A stretch of DNA of 64,000 bases from Zoogloea sp. Lineage in GTDB: Bacteria > Pseudomonadota > Gammaproteobacteria > Burkholderiales > Rhodocyclaceae. Under the pieces are notes generated by a model. It was not told where the DNA came from. It saw only the letters and a list, made by a program, of their open reading frames with translations, and ran no database searches. This document shows, piece by piece, positions 44,000 through 55,400 of this stretch. The stretch lies in NCBI RefSeq assembly GCF_023150065.1, contig NZ_JAKLLN010000008.1:62001-126000 (forward strand), in the 5' to 3' direction. The position numbers and the translations under genes are program-made. Position 1 is the first letter of the stretch. Each line of letters starts with the position of its first letter.

Positions 44000-46030
44000 A
44001 TGTCTTCTTCGCGTAACGTCAAGCCGCCCGTCTTCAACTCCCTGACTGGCGCGATTCGCGCGCTGGCCATGGACGCCGTCCAGAAGGCCAATTCCGGTCA
44101 CCCCGGCGCCCCCATGGGCATGGCCGAAATCGCCGAGGTGCTGTGGCGGCGCCATCTGCGCCACAACCCGGCCAACCCCCAGTGGGCCGACCGCGACCGC
44201 TTCGTCCAGTCCAACGGCCACGGCTCGATGCTGATCTACAGCCTGCTGCACCTCACCGGCTACGATCTGTCCATCGACGACCTCAAGAACTTCCGCCAGC
44301 TGCACAGCAAGACCCCGGGCCACCCCGAAGTCGGCTACACCCCCGGCGTCGAGACCACCACCGGCCCCCTGGGCCAGGGCATCACCAACGCCGTGGGCAT
44401 GGCACTGGCCGAGAAGATCCTCGCCGCCGACTTCAACCGCCCCGGCCACGCCATCGTCGATCACCACACCTACGTGTTCCTGGGCGACGGCTGCCTGATG
44501 GAAGGCATCTCCCACGAGGCCTGTTCCCTGGCCGGCACCTGGGGCCTGGGCAAGCTGATCGCCTTCTACGACGACAACAACATCTCCATCGACGGCCACG
44601 TGGATGGCTGGTTCACCGACGACACCCCGAAGCGCTTCGAAGCCTACGGCTGGCACGTCATCCGTGACGTCCAGGGCCACGACCCGGTCGAGATCGAGGC
44701 TGCCCTCAAGGCCGCACAGGCCGAAACCGGCAAGCCCTCGCTGATCTGCTGCAAGACCATCATCGGCGCCGGCGCTCCCAACAAGCAGGACAGCCACGAC
44801 GTCCACGGCGCGCCCCTGGGCAACGCCGAGATCGAGGCCGCCCGCGCTTACATCGGCTGGACCCACGCCCCCTTCGAGATCCCCGCCGACGTCTACGCCG
44901 CCTGGGACGCCAAGGCCAAGGGCGCCGCGCTTGAAACCGACTGGAATGGCCGCTTCGCCGCCTACGCCGCCGAGTTCCCCGAGCTCGCCGCCGAGTTCAA
45001 GCGCCGCATGGCCGGCGACCTGCCCGCCGACTGGTCTGCCCACGTGGAAGCCGTGCTCGCCAAGGTCACCGACAAGGCCGAGACCATCGCCACCCGCAAG
45101 GCCAGCCAGAACAGCATCGAAGCCTTTGCGCCCAGGCTGCCCGAGCTCCTCGGCGGCTCCGCCGACCTGGCCGGCTCCAACCTGACCCTGTGGTCCGGCG
45201 CCAAGGGCGTCAGCAAGACCACCGGTGGCAACTACGTGTATTACGGCGTGCGCGAGTTCGGCATGGCGGCCATCGCCAACGGCATCGCCCTGCACGGCGG
45301 CCTGGTGCCCTACACCGCCACCTTCCTGATGTTCAGCGAATACGCCCGCAATGCCCTGCGCATGGCGGCGCTGATGAAGGTGCGCCAGCTGTTCGTGTTC
45401 ACCCACGACTCCATCGGTCTGGGCGAGGACGGCCCCACCCACCAGCCCGTCGAGCAGACTGCCTCCCTGCGCCTGATTCCCAACATGGACGTGTGGCGCC
45501 CCTGCGACACCACCGAATCCGCCGTGGCCTGGGCGGCCTCCATCGAGCGTCGCGAAGGGCCCTCGTCCCTCGCGTTCTCCCGCCAGAACCTGCCCTTCCA
45601 GGCCCGCAGCGCCCAACAGGTGGCTGATATCCGTCGCGGCGGCTACATCCTCGCCGAAGCCGGTACTGCTGCACAGCCGGCCGCGCCGCAAGCCGTTATC
45701 ATCGCGACCGGATCGGAAGTCGCCCTGGCCGTGGCGGCCCAGAAGCAGCTGGCCGACGAAGGCGTCGCGGTGCGCGTGGTGTCCATGCCCAGCACCAACG
45801 TCTTCGACCGCCAGGACGCCGCCTACCGCAGCACCGTACTGCCGGCCGGCCTGCCCCGTGTGGCGGTGGAAGCCGGCGTCACCGACGGCTGGTACAAATA
45901 CGTGGGCCTCGAGGGCGCCGTGATCGGCCTCGACCGCTTCGGCGAGTCGGCCCCGGCGGGCGAGCTGTTCAAGTATTTCGGCATCACCACCGACGCGGTG
46001 GTGGCAGCCGTGAAGAAGGTTCTCGCCTGA
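44000..46030 (+). CDS. tkt: Transketolase
   Basis: 676 residues from the ATG at 44000, full family length. ThDP-binding motifs [14 protein letters not shown] and DNNISIDG; substrate-loop [13 protein letters not shown] near the N-terminus; C-terminal domain ends normally. It moves two-carbon units between sugar phosphates in the pentose phosphate pathway. It precedes gap by 99 bp in a tkt-gap-pgk cluster. Confidence 0.96.
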   Translation: MSSSRNVKPPVFNSLTGAIRALAMDAVQKANSGHPGAPMGMAEIAEVLWRRHLRHNPANPQWADRDRFVQSNGHGSMLIYSLLHLTGYDLSIDDLKNFRQLHSKTPGHPEVGYTPGVETTTGPLGQGITNAVGMALAEKILAADFNRPGHAIVDHHTYVFLGDGCLMEGISHEACSLAGTWGLGKLIAFYDDNNISIDGHVDGWFTDDTPKRFEAYGWHVIRDVQGHDPVEIEAALKAAQAETGKPSLICCKTIIGAGAPNKQDSHDVHGAPLGNAEIEAARAYIGWTHAPFEIPADVYAAWDAKAKGAALETDWNGRFAAYAAEFPELAAEFKRRMAGDLPADWSAHVEAVLAKVTDKAETIATRKASQNSIEAFAPRLPELLGGSADLAGSNLTLWSGAKGVSKTTGGNYVYYGVREFGMAAIANGIALHGGLVPYTATFLMFSEYARNALRMAALMKVRQLFVFTHDSIGLGEDGPTHQPVEQTASLRLIPNMDVWRPCDTTESAVAWAASIERREGPSSLAFSRQNLPFQARSAQQVADIRRGGYILAEAGTAAQPAAPQAVIIATGSEVALAVAAQKQLADEGVAVRVVSMPSTNVFDRQDAAYRSTVLPAGLPRVAVEAGVTDGWYKYVGLEGAVIGLDRFGESAPAGELFKYFGITTDAVVAAVKKVLA

Positions 46031-46129
46031 GCGGGTGACAACCGGACACAACAACAGGGTCGGCTCCCTGCGGGGTGCCGAATGCAACGTGATTTTGGTT
46101 TCGTGTATCTGAACTAGGGAGAAGAATCG

Positions 46130-47158
<1,029 letters not shown>

Positions 47159-47172
47159 CACCGCTGTTTCGA

Positions 47173-47198
47173 CGCCCCGCCCCGTGCGGGGCGTTTTT
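47173..47198 (+). terminator. Rho-independent terminator between gap and pgk
   Basis: The perfect 8-bp stem CGCCCCGC/GCGGGGCG with a 5-nt loop is followed by T5. It may be partial, since pgk follows only 28 bp later. Confidence 0.85.
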
Positions 47199-47225
47199 CA
47201 TTCCAGAGCCTCGAAGAACATCATC

Positions 47226-48410
47226 ATGCAAGTCAAGAAACTCATCGATCTCGACGTCAAGGGCAAGAAGGTCTTCATCCGTGCCGACCTCAACGTCCCC
47301 CAGGACGACGCCGGCAACATCACCGAAGACACCCGCATCCGCGCCTCCATCCCGTCCATCAAGTTCGCCCTCGAAGGCGGCGCGGCGGTCATGGTCACCT
47401 CCCACCTGGGCCGCCCCACCGAGGGCGAACTGAACGCCGAGGACAGCCTTGCGCCGGTCGCCGTGCGCTTGGGCCAGCTGCTGCACAAGCCTGTGCGCCT
47501 GATCCAGAACTGGGTGGAGGGTGGTTTCGAAGTCGCCCCCGGTGAAGTCGTGCTGCTGGAAAACTGCCGCTGCAACAAGGGCGAGAAGAAGGACAACGAA
47601 GAACTCGCCAAGAAGATGGCCGCCCTGTGCGACATCTATGTGAATGACGCCTTCGGCACCGCCCACCGGGCCGAAGCCACCACCCACGGCATCGCCCGCT
47701 TCGCCCCCGTGGCCTGCGCCGGCATCCTGATGGGCGGCGAGATCGACGCCCTGGGCAAGGCCCTGCATGCCCCCAAGCGCCCGCTGGTGGCCATCGTCGG
47801 TGGCTCCAAGGTGTCGTCCAAGCTGACCATACTCAAGTCCCTGGCCGACAAGGTAGACCAGCTGATCGTCGGCGGCGGCATCGCCAACACCTTCCTGCTG
47901 GCTTCCGGCAAGCGTATCGGCGACTCCCTGGCCGAGCCCGACCTGGTCAAGGAAGCCCACGCCATCATGGACATGATGAAGGAACGTGGCGCCGAAGTGC
48001 CCCTGCCCACCGACGTGGTGGTGGCCGACGAAGTCTCCGCCCTGGCCCGCGCCAACAAGATCTCCGTCGATGACGTGGCCGTCCACGACCGCATCCTCGA
48101 CATCGGCCCGAAGAGCGCCGCCCGCCTGGGCGAGATCATCGCCAATGCCGGCACCATCGTCTGGAACGGCCCGGTGGGCGTGTTCGAGCTGCCCCAGTTT
48201 GCCGGCGGCACCAAGATGATGGCCTCCGCCATCGCCCACTCCGAGGCCTTCTCGATTGCCGGTGGTGGTGACACCCTGGCCGCCATCGCCAAGTTCCACA
48301 TCGCCGACGACGTGGGCTACATCTCCACTGGCGGCGGCGCCTTCCTGGAGTTCCTCGAAGGCAAGACCCTGCCGGCCATCGCCGCCCTGGAAGAGCGCTT
48401 CAAGGACTGA
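47226..48410 (+). CDS. pgk: Phosphoglycerate kinase
   Basis: 394 residues from the ATG at 47226. Signature RADLNVP (19-25), [16 protein letters not shown] and the C-terminal nucleotide loop GGGDTLAAI and [13 protein letters not shown] are intact. It interconverts 3-phosphoglycerate and 1,3-bisphosphoglycerate. It ends in a clear terminator, so the block closes here. Confidence 0.96.
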   Translation: MQVKKLIDLDVKGKKVFIRADLNVPQDDAGNITEDTRIRASIPSIKFALEGGAAVMVTSHLGRPTEGELNAEDSLAPVAVRLGQLLHKPVRLIQNWVEGGFEVAPGEVVLLENCRCNKGEKKDNEELAKKMAALCDIYVNDAFGTAHRAEATTHGIARFAPVACAGILMGGEIDALGKALHAPKRPLVAIVGGSKVSSKLTILKSLADKVDQLIVGGGIANTFLLASGKRIGDSLAEPDLVKEAHAIMDMMKERGAEVPLPTDVVVADEVSALARANKISVDDVAVHDRILDIGPKSAARLGEIIANAGTIVWNGPVGVFELPQFAGGTKMMASAIAHSEAFSIAGGGDTLAAIAKFHIADDVGYISTGGGAFLEFLEGKTLPAIAALEERFKD

Positions 48411-48434
48411 TCCATCCGGCATCTTCAGCTCGTC

Positions 48435-48460
48435 GAAAGGCGGCCTCCGGGCCGCCTTTC
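48435..48460 (+). terminator. Terminator hairpin after pgk
   Basis: An 11-bp perfect stem GAAAGGCGGCC/GGCCGCCTTTC with a 4-nt loop, T3 inside the stem end. It lies 25 bp past the pgk stop. Confidence 0.75.
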
Positions 48461-48546
48461 CCATTTCGGGCAGAAAAATCTACAGCCACGCAGGCCGGGC
48501 GCCGTTATCCTGAGCCCAGGCATACAGCAGCGAGGCCACCCACCCC

Positions 48547-49707
48547 ATGCCCCTACCGGTCAGCGCCCTCATCGGCTCGCCCCGCCGCCTGGTCACCGCC
48601 ATCGTGCTGTTCCTGGTGCTCGACCTGACCGTGCTCATGATCAATCTATGGATCGCCGAACAGGTCGCCCAGGACGCGGTCGCCATCAACCTGGCGGGCC
48701 GCCAGCGCATGCTGTCCCAACAGATCACCAAGGCCCTGCTCCTCACCACCCGCCCGCGCAGCGGTGAGGATGCCCGCAGCGCCCGGCAGGAAACCGACGA
48801 GGCCTTCGGGCTCTTCGAGGAAACCCTCAAAGCCTTTGCCGAAGGGGGGAAGGCCCGGGGCGGCGACGGCACCAGCGCCCACCTGAAAGCCGTGGACGGC
48901 GAAGGCGCACGGATTGTCACCGAGGCCCGCAGCCTGATCACGCCCCTGTCGCTACTCCTCGCCGCCACCCGTGCGGAGCCAAGCGCCGAGCGGAGCCCCG
49001 CCGCCGCCTACATGGTGCAGCACAACCCCCAGATCCTGGCCCTGATGAACCGGCTCACCACCGTTCTCGAACATGATTCGATCCGTCGTACACGGGATCT
49101 CCGCCTGATCCAGAGCGGCGCCTTCGCCCTGGCCATGGCGAACTTCCTGATCATCGTGCTCGGCATGGCACGCCGCTACCGTCTGATAGAAGAAGACAGC
49201 CAGCGCTGGCGGGCGATGGCACGCCACGACCCCCTGACCGGCATCGCCAACCGCAAGGCCTTCGAGGAAGCCGCCAGTGCCCAGCTGATGCGGGCCCAGG
49301 TGGATGCCCAGCCCGGCGCGATGCTGATGCTCGACCTGGATGGATTCAAGGGCATCAACGACCGGTTCGGGCATTCTGCGGGCGACGCCATCCTGCGTGC
49401 CGTCGCCACCCGCCTGGAGGGCGCGGCCCGGGCCACCGACGTGGTCGCCCGGCTGGGCGGAGACGAGTTTGCCATCCTGTGCCCGATGCTCGGCGGCGAG
49501 GACGATGTGGGGCAGCTGTGCGAACGGCTGGTGGACAGCGTGCGGGGCATTTCCCGCGCGGATATTCCGGGCTGCCCGCTGGGCGTGAGCATCGGTGTGG
49601 CGCTGTACCCCGACGACGGCTACGACCCGGCACACCTGCAGCTGCTGGCAGACCGGGCCATGTATGCCGCCAAGCGCGCTGGCGGAAACCGCTGGCACAT
49701 CGCCTGA
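48547..49707 (+). CDS. Membrane diguanylate cyclase with PilJ/NarX-type sensor
   Basis: 386 residues. Membrane helices at about 15-37 and 188-207 enclose a periplasmic domain with the motif INLAGRQRMLSQQ (47-59), typical of the PilJ/type IV pili methyl-accepting N-domain and related to the nitrate-sensing P-box of NarX. The GGDEF domain (about 225-382) has intact RLGGDEFAIL and an inhibitory-site RATD five residues earlier, so product inhibition is expected. It should make cyclic di-GMP. It converges with the TPR gene, 33 bp apart. Confidence 0.9.
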   Translation: MPLPVSALIGSPRRLVTAIVLFLVLDLTVLMINLWIAEQVAQDAVAINLAGRQRMLSQQITKALLLTTRPRSGEDARSARQETDEAFGLFEETLKAFAEGGKARGGDGTSAHLKAVDGEGARIVTEARSLITPLSLLLAATRAEPSAERSPAAAYMVQHNPQILALMNRLTTVLEHDSIRRTRDLRLIQSGAFALAMANFLIIVLGMARRYRLIEEDSQRWRAMARHDPLTGIANRKAFEEAASAQLMRAQVDAQPGAMLMLDLDGFKGINDRFGHSAGDAILRAVATRLEGAARATDVVARLGGDEFAILCPMLGGEDDVGQLCERLVDSVRGISRADIPGCPLGVSIGVALYPDDGYDPAHLQLLADRAMYAAKRAGGNRWHIA

Positions 49708-49740
49708 GCAGCACGGTGACCGAAGCTCAGTGACCGAAAC

Positions 49741-51441
49741 TCAGATCTGTTGCTCCCGGCGGATCTTCCATTCGCCGCCCTCACGCACCCACTCCAGCTG
49801 CTTGCGCCCCACGTCGCTGTAGTTGCCCGACTGGTAGCGCTGCTCGAAGATCACCGAGACGGCCTCGCCTTCGGCCTTGATGGCCGGGCCATTGACCTGC
49901 ACCTTGATCTCGCCCTTCTTGTCGAGCTTGCTGCGGCGATCCGCCTCCCAGGCGGCCCGGGCGCGCTTGTCGGCAGGGACGAAGCTACTGGCGTAGAAGC
50001 CCAGGTAGCGGCTCGCGTCCTTGGACTCCCAGGCCAGGCGCCACGCTTCCAGACGGCTGGCCACCAGACGGGCAGCGTCGTCGGCGCCGGCGGCCGGCTT
50101 GGCCACAGGTGCCGGGGCGGCAGGTGGGGCAGCCACCGCCACCTTGGCGGCAGGCGCCGGGGCCGGCGCTGCGGCAACAGCCGGTGCGGCGACCACGGCG
50201 GGAGCCGAGGCTGGCTTCACTGCCGCCGCCGTGGTGGCCGCTGCCGTGCCCACCGTGCCAACCCGGCTCAGATGCTGACGGAACTCCGCATTGCCCGGTT
50301 CCAGCGCCAGGGCGCGCTCAAAGGCCTGACGGGCACCCGCCGTATCGCCCCGGGCCTGCAGGACCAGACCAAGAGTGTCGAAGAAGGTGCTGCGGCCGGG
50401 CTCCTTGTCGGCGGCGCGCTTGGCCAGGCTCAAGGCTTCATCCAGGCTGGTCTTCTGGTTGGCGAGCAGGACAGCCAGATTGTTGGCGATGCGGGTATTG
50501 TCGGGATCGATCCGCAGGGCTTCCCGGTAGGCCTTCTCGGCCTCGGCCGGGCGCTTCAGATGTGCCAGCGTCTGGGCCATCAGGGCATGGGGAAGTGAGC
50601 TGCCGGGCGCCATGGCAATCGCCCGCCGATAGGCTTCCAGCGCCTGCTCGCCGCGGCCCAGGGCCTGCAGGGCATCGCCCCGGGCCACCACGGCAGCGGC
50701 GTAGTCCTTGCGCTGGGCCAGAGCCCTGTCCAGCAATTCGAGAGCCTTCTCTGCCTGCCCCTGCTTCAGATGCGCCAGGGCCCGGGCATGCAGGACACGG
50801 GGATTGTTCGGTTCCCGGCGCAGGGCGTCGTCGAGCACCCGCCCGGCTTCCTCGGTGCGTCCATCCATGGACAGGGCCATGCCGAGCTGCAGTTGGGCCT
50901 CGACCATCTCCGGACGCAGCCTCACCACCTCGCGCAGCAGGCTGACCGCCTGCCCGGGCTTCTTGAGGGACTCGGCATAAAGGGCGGCAAGATCGAGTTT
51001 GAGCTGGGCGTCGTCCGGGCGATTGGCAATGGCGGCCCGGTAGCTCTCCTCGGCCGCTGCCGGCAGCCCCTGTTCCACCAGCAGCCGGGCCTGGGCCTGG
51101 AGGACGGACGGCTGCCCCGGCGCCATCGCCACGGCGCTGGACATCCAGTCCCGGGCGAGCTTTGCCTTGCCCTGGGCATGGCTCACGGCGGCCATGCCGA
51201 GCATGGCTTCAACTGACGAGGGGTTCTGCCGGTATGCCTCGCTGAAGGCCTTCTCGGCCTGGTCGAAGTTCCGTGCCCGCAGGGCTGCACGGCCCCGCCC
51301 CAGGGAGTCGCTGTCGGCGCGGGCGGCCCCTTCCAGCGCAGCGGCAGGGCTGCCGAGCATCAGGTCCGCACTAGCGACGAGGGAGAAGAGGGCAAGGCCC
51401 GACCCCAGGATCAGGGCTGGGTAGAGACGGGTTCGATGCAT
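49741..51441 (-). CDS. Exported TPR protein with Cds6-like C-terminal domain
   Basis: 566 residues from the ATG at 51441, which gives a signal peptide (YPALILGSGLALFSLVASA). About ten TPR units follow (ALRARNFDQAEKAFSEAYRQNP, AYREALRIDPDNTRIANNLA) to about residue 390. An Ala/Pro linker joins a C-terminal domain (about 455-566: RLEAWRLAWESKDASRYLGFYASSF) that resembles the NTF2-like domain found next to L,D-transpeptidases. It is likely periplasmic and acts in protein or murein assembly; no catalytic site is present. Confidence 0.85.
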   Translation of the reverse strand: MHRTRLYPALILGSGLALFSLVASADLMLGSPAAALEGAARADSDSLGRGRAALRARNFDQAEKAFSEAYRQNPSSVEAMLGMAAVSHAQGKAKLARDWMSSAVAMAPGQPSVLQAQARLLVEQGLPAAAEESYRAAIANRPDDAQLKLDLAALYAESLKKPGQAVSLLREVVRLRPEMVEAQLQLGMALSMDGRTEEAGRVLDDALRREPNNPRVLHARALAHLKQGQAEKALELLDRALAQRKDYAAAVVARGDALQALGRGEQALEAYRRAIAMAPGSSLPHALMAQTLAHLKRPAEAEKAYREALRIDPDNTRIANNLAVLLANQKTSLDEALSLAKRAADKEPGRSTFFDTLGLVLQARGDTAGARQAFERALALEPGNAEFRQHLSRVGTVGTAAATTAAAVKPASAPAVVAAPAVAAAPAPAPAAKVAVAAPPAAPAPVAKPAAGADDAARLVASRLEAWRLAWESKDASRYLGFYASSFVPADKRARAAWEADRRSKLDKKGEIKVQVNGPAIKAEGEAVSVIFEQRYQSGNYSDVGRKQLEWVREGGEWKIRREQQI

Positions 51442-51590
51442 GAAGACCTCGGACGGTGAAGCGGGGCGACGCGGGCAGGAGAGTACTGGCAAGCCTCTTC
51501 TGCATCACGGAATTCGGTCACAAAACGTGTTCAGGAAAACATTTTACAGGCATATGCCAATCTGCCGCGCTGCCGGCCCGCCAGGGGCCG

Positions 51591-51619
51591 AAAAGAGAAA
51601 AAGGGGGCAAGCCCCCTTT
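51591..51619 (-). terminator. Rho-independent terminator after the PEP-CTERM gene
   Basis: On the minus strand AAAGGGGGC/GCCCCCTTT is followed by a T-rich run (TTTTTCTCTTTT). It lies about 60 bp past the gene's stop. Confidence 0.85.
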
Positions 51620-51677
51620 CTCCGCTTCTCGCGGCATGCGCTGCCAGACGGGCCCCCCGAAGGGTGCCCGATGACGA

Positions 51678-52352
51678 TCAGGCCTTGCGACGACGGACGG
51701 CGGCGATACCAGCCAGACCCAGCGCGCCCAGCAGGGCGGTGGCGGGCTCGGGCACGGTGCCGGTGGCCGGGGTGGCCTGGATCAGATCCTGGCTGGAGCC
51801 GTTGAGCCAGCTGGTCAGCTTGTAGTTGCCGGTGGCGGGGGCGCCAGCGGCAATGTTGCCCAGGAAGGTGTCTGCAACCAGCAGGGCCAGATCTTCTTCA
51901 AAGCTGCCGGTGTCGCCAACCCAGTTCTGGTAGGTGCCGGTGGTCAGATTGTTGTCGTCCAGGGTTTCCCACAGGGCGATCTGGAAGCCGGCCAGGGCGG
52001 AGGCATCGCTGAAGTCGAGGGTGGCGTAGCTCTGGTTGAAGAGCGCCTGGGTGCTGGCATTCACCGCGTTGCTGGCGGAGAACTCAAGACCCGGGGGGGT
52101 CAGGGCGCCAACGCCAACGCCTTGCAGCAGCTCGAAGCAGAAAGCCAGGAAGCTGGTGCCGCGGGTGAGGTTGTCGACGTTGAACACGCCGGCAACGACG
52201 TCGTCCTGCACGCCACCGACATTGACGGTGAAGGCCAGGGAGTTGATGTCCTGCTCGAGCACCAGGGAGTCAGCCTGGGCGGAAGCGCTGGCGAAAAGAC
52301 CGACGGCAGCCAGGGCCACGGCGGATTTCTTGAAGAAGCTGCTGTGATTCAT
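51678..52352 (-). CDS. PEP-CTERM surface protein
   Basis: 224 residues from the ATG at 52352, with AGGAG 9 nt upstream. A signal peptide (about 1-26, cleaved near SAQA) leads a mature part of about 170 residues rich in Asn, Thr and Gly. The C-terminus has the sorting signal: VPEP motif, a hydrophobic helix (ATALLGALGLAGIAAV) and RRRKA. Such proteins are processed by exosortase in exopolysaccharide-making Gram-negatives; the exosortase gene is not in this window. It lies just downstream of the giant repeat protein on the same strand. Confidence 0.9.
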   Translation of the reverse strand: MNHSSFFKKSAVALAAVGLFASASAQADSLVLEQDINSLAFTVNVGGVQDDVVAGVFNVDNLTRGTSFLAFCFELLQGVGVGALTPPGLEFSASNAVNASTQALFNQSYATLDFSDASALAGFQIALWETLDDNNLTTGTYQNWVGDTGSFEEDLALLVADTFLGNIAAGAPATGNYKLTSWLNGSSQDLIQATPATGTVPEPATALLGALGLAGIAAVRRRKA

Positions 52353-52404
52353 TGATTTTTCTCCTACGTTTAAAAAGTGACTGCGTGTCCGGATGGCGCC
52401 TTGG

Positions 52405-52433
52405 GCACCCACCGGGAAGATCCCGGCGGGTGC
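52405..52433 (-). terminator. Strong hairpin between the giant repeat gene and the PEP-CTERM gene
   Basis: A 13-bp stem (GCACCCACCGGGA region, one G:U pair in the RNA) with a 3-nt loop lies directly after the giant gene's stop. There is no U-tract. It could slow or partly end transcription or protect the mRNA end. Confidence 0.55.
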
Positions 52434-52441
52434 GTTGAGAC

Positions 52442-55400
52442 TTAGGCGGCTATCAGGGCAAGTTGCTGCTCGTCGTACAGGTTGGCCAGCTGGCTCAGGG
52501 CGGTCACGGCACCGTCGCTGACGCAATTGGTCACCGTGGCGGCGGTGGCGGTCACTTCGACCGTGATCACCGTGGAGCCCAGGGCTGCGTCGAGGCTGGT
52601 GTCGTCTCCCAGCAGGGCGGACAGGCTGGGCAGTTTGATCCCGGCGGCTTCGGCATCGGCGACGGAGACGTTGAAATACACGTCGGTCATGTCGATGCTG
52701 CGGCCGTCGGCCAGGGTCGCGCTGGAACGCTCGAGGTGCAGGTTGCCCTGCTCATCGATGGCGGGCAGCTCGGTGAAAGCCACCTTCAGGCTGGCCACAC
52801 CGGCTTCGGCGAGGCTGCGCAGCTCACCTTCATCGGTCTGGTGGTTGCCATTGAGATCCTGCCACACGCGCAGATCGCCGAATGCGGCATCCTTGGCATC
52901 CACGTAACCATCGCCGTTGCTGTCGAAGTTTTCGAGCTTGGCGAAGCCGTCACCCTTGCTGTAGCCGCCGAACAGCTCGGCCACGCTGGAGATCTTGCCG
53001 TCGTGGTTGATGTCGATGGCCAGGAAGGCATCGCCCGCAGAGATCCAGCCACTCCCGATGCCCTTGCCGGTACCCAGCAGGTCGAAGGTGCCACCCGAGT
53101 TTTCACGGGCGATGGTCTGGATGCCGTTGCCGTCCAGGTCGAGCACAATCGGAGTGATCGCGGCGTCCCAGGTCATGTCGGCCTCACCGGACACCAGGGT
53201 GGTGTAGTTGGTGTAGGCAACATCGGTGGTGCTGTAGGCATCGGCGTCCTTGGTGTCGTCGGTGCCAACGTCCTTGGCAGCCCAGTACCACTTGGACATA
53301 TCCACACCCAGGTAGGTGGTGGCGGACTTGTCGAAGACGATACGGTAGGTGCCCGGATCCAGGTTGGTGAACTTGTAGTTGCCGTTCACATCCGTGTAGG
53401 TGGTGGCGATGGTGGTGCCGACGGAGTTCTGCAGCAGAACCTTGACGTTGCAGATACCAGGTTCGGTGCTGTCCTGGATGTCATTGTGGTTCTTGTCTTC
53501 CCACACCTTGTCACCGATGCTGGCCTTGCGATACAGGCCGGCATCCAGCTTCAACTGCGACTCACCGGCAGCCAGCGCAACGGTGCCGGTGTAGCCCGAC
53601 GAGTTGACCGCGCTGTCGGTACCGTTCCAGCCTGCCTGATCCTGCTTGGTGTAGTAGTAGCCGGTCGGAGCCACCACCTGCACCTTGTAGTTGCCGGCGT
53701 TGAGGTTGCTGAACAGGTAGTTGCCGCTCGCGTCGGTCGTGGTGGTGGCCACCACGGTGCCGGCGGAGTTGAGCAGCTTGACGGTCACGCCCTTGATGCC
53801 GGCTTCGCCCGCGTCCTGGATGCCGTTGTAGTTCATGTCCTCCCACACCCGGTCACCGATGGAGCCGGTGGTGGGCTTGAAGTAGATACCTGCATCGAGG
53901 GACACGTTGTTCTCGCCTGCCGCGAGGGTGACCACACCCGACTTGCCGGTGACGGTATCCACGTCGGAATCCGCACCATCGTTGGTGCCTTGGTCCTTCG
54001 CCGAGAAGGCGTAGCCGGTGGGGGCCACGACCTGCACGGAGTAATCACCCGGGTTCAGGTTGCTGAACTTGTAGTTGCCGTTGGTATCGGTGGTGGTCGT
54101 CGCCACCACGGTGCCGCTGGCGTCGAGGAGCTTGACGGTCACGCCGCTGGCGCCCACTTCACCGGCGTCCTGGATGCCATCCTTGTCGGCGTCGCACCAC
54201 ACCTTGTCACCCAGCGAGGCACGGGCCTTGTAGAAGCCGGCATCGACGGTGAGGTTGTTGCTGCCGCCGGTCAGGGTGTAGAGACCGGAGATACCGCTGG
54301 CGTCGATGTCGCTGTCGGTGGCATCGGTCGCCACGGTGGCGTCCTTGGTGGTGATGACGTAGCCGGTCGGGGTAACGACCTGGACCTTGTAGCTGCCGGC
54401 GGGCAGGCCGCTGAACAGGTAGTTGCCGCTGGCGTCGGTGGTGGTGGTGGTGAGCACGGTGCCGGCGCTGTTGAGCAGCTTGACGGTCACCCCGGCGATG
54501 CCGGCTTCACCCGCGTCCTGACGGCCGTTGGCGTTGGTGTCTTCCCAGACCTTGTCACCGATGCTGACATCGGTGGCGCAGAAGGCGGACGGCGTATTCA
54601 CGACCAGGTTCTGGATCTTGAAGTAGTCGTTGGTCTCACCCGGTGCCGCGGCAACGATGAGCACGTTGCCCACGAAGCCGTTGGCGTTCAGGTCGGCCCA
54701 GCGGGCGGACGTGAGGGTGGTGGCATTGACTTCGGTGAAGCCCATGCTGGACAGCACCGCGTCGGACAGGGTGATGTGGCTGTCGAAGGCCCCATTCACG
54801 GTGCCGATCCACACCTTGGCGTCACTGTCGCCCACTACGTAGCCCAGGTAGGCCTTGTCGACCACCACGGCCTGGTTGAACTCGAACAGCACGTAGTTAT
54901 CACGGGTGCCGTTGTTGTCCACCGTGTGGGTGTTGCCGCTACCGGAACCTTCCGAGCTATCGGTCACGCCCAGGCCGCCACCGTAGGCACCCAGGTAGGC
55001 CTTGGCCCACGCACCGGTGGTCTTGTCACGGCTGAAGGCGCTGGCATTGACATTGATGCCGTTGTTGGTGAAGCACAGCACGTTGCCGTCGGTACCGTCG
55101 GTCGCCATGTTGCCGTTGAAGTCGAAGGTGGCGGTCACAACCTTGGCAGCCAGGCCGGCGTCCCAGGTCAGATCGTTTTCACCCGACTCGAGCACGGTGG
55201 TCACGGTCTTGCCGGTGGCCTGGTCAGCATCGGAATCCACGGCATCGTTGGTGCCCTGGTCCTTGGCGGTGATGGTGTAGCCGGTGGGGGCCACGACCTG
55301 CACCGAGTAGCTGCCCGGCACCAGATCCTTGAACAGGTAGTTGCCGTTGGCGTCGGTCATGGTGGTGGCCACCACGGTGCCGGCGCTGTTCAGCAGCTTC

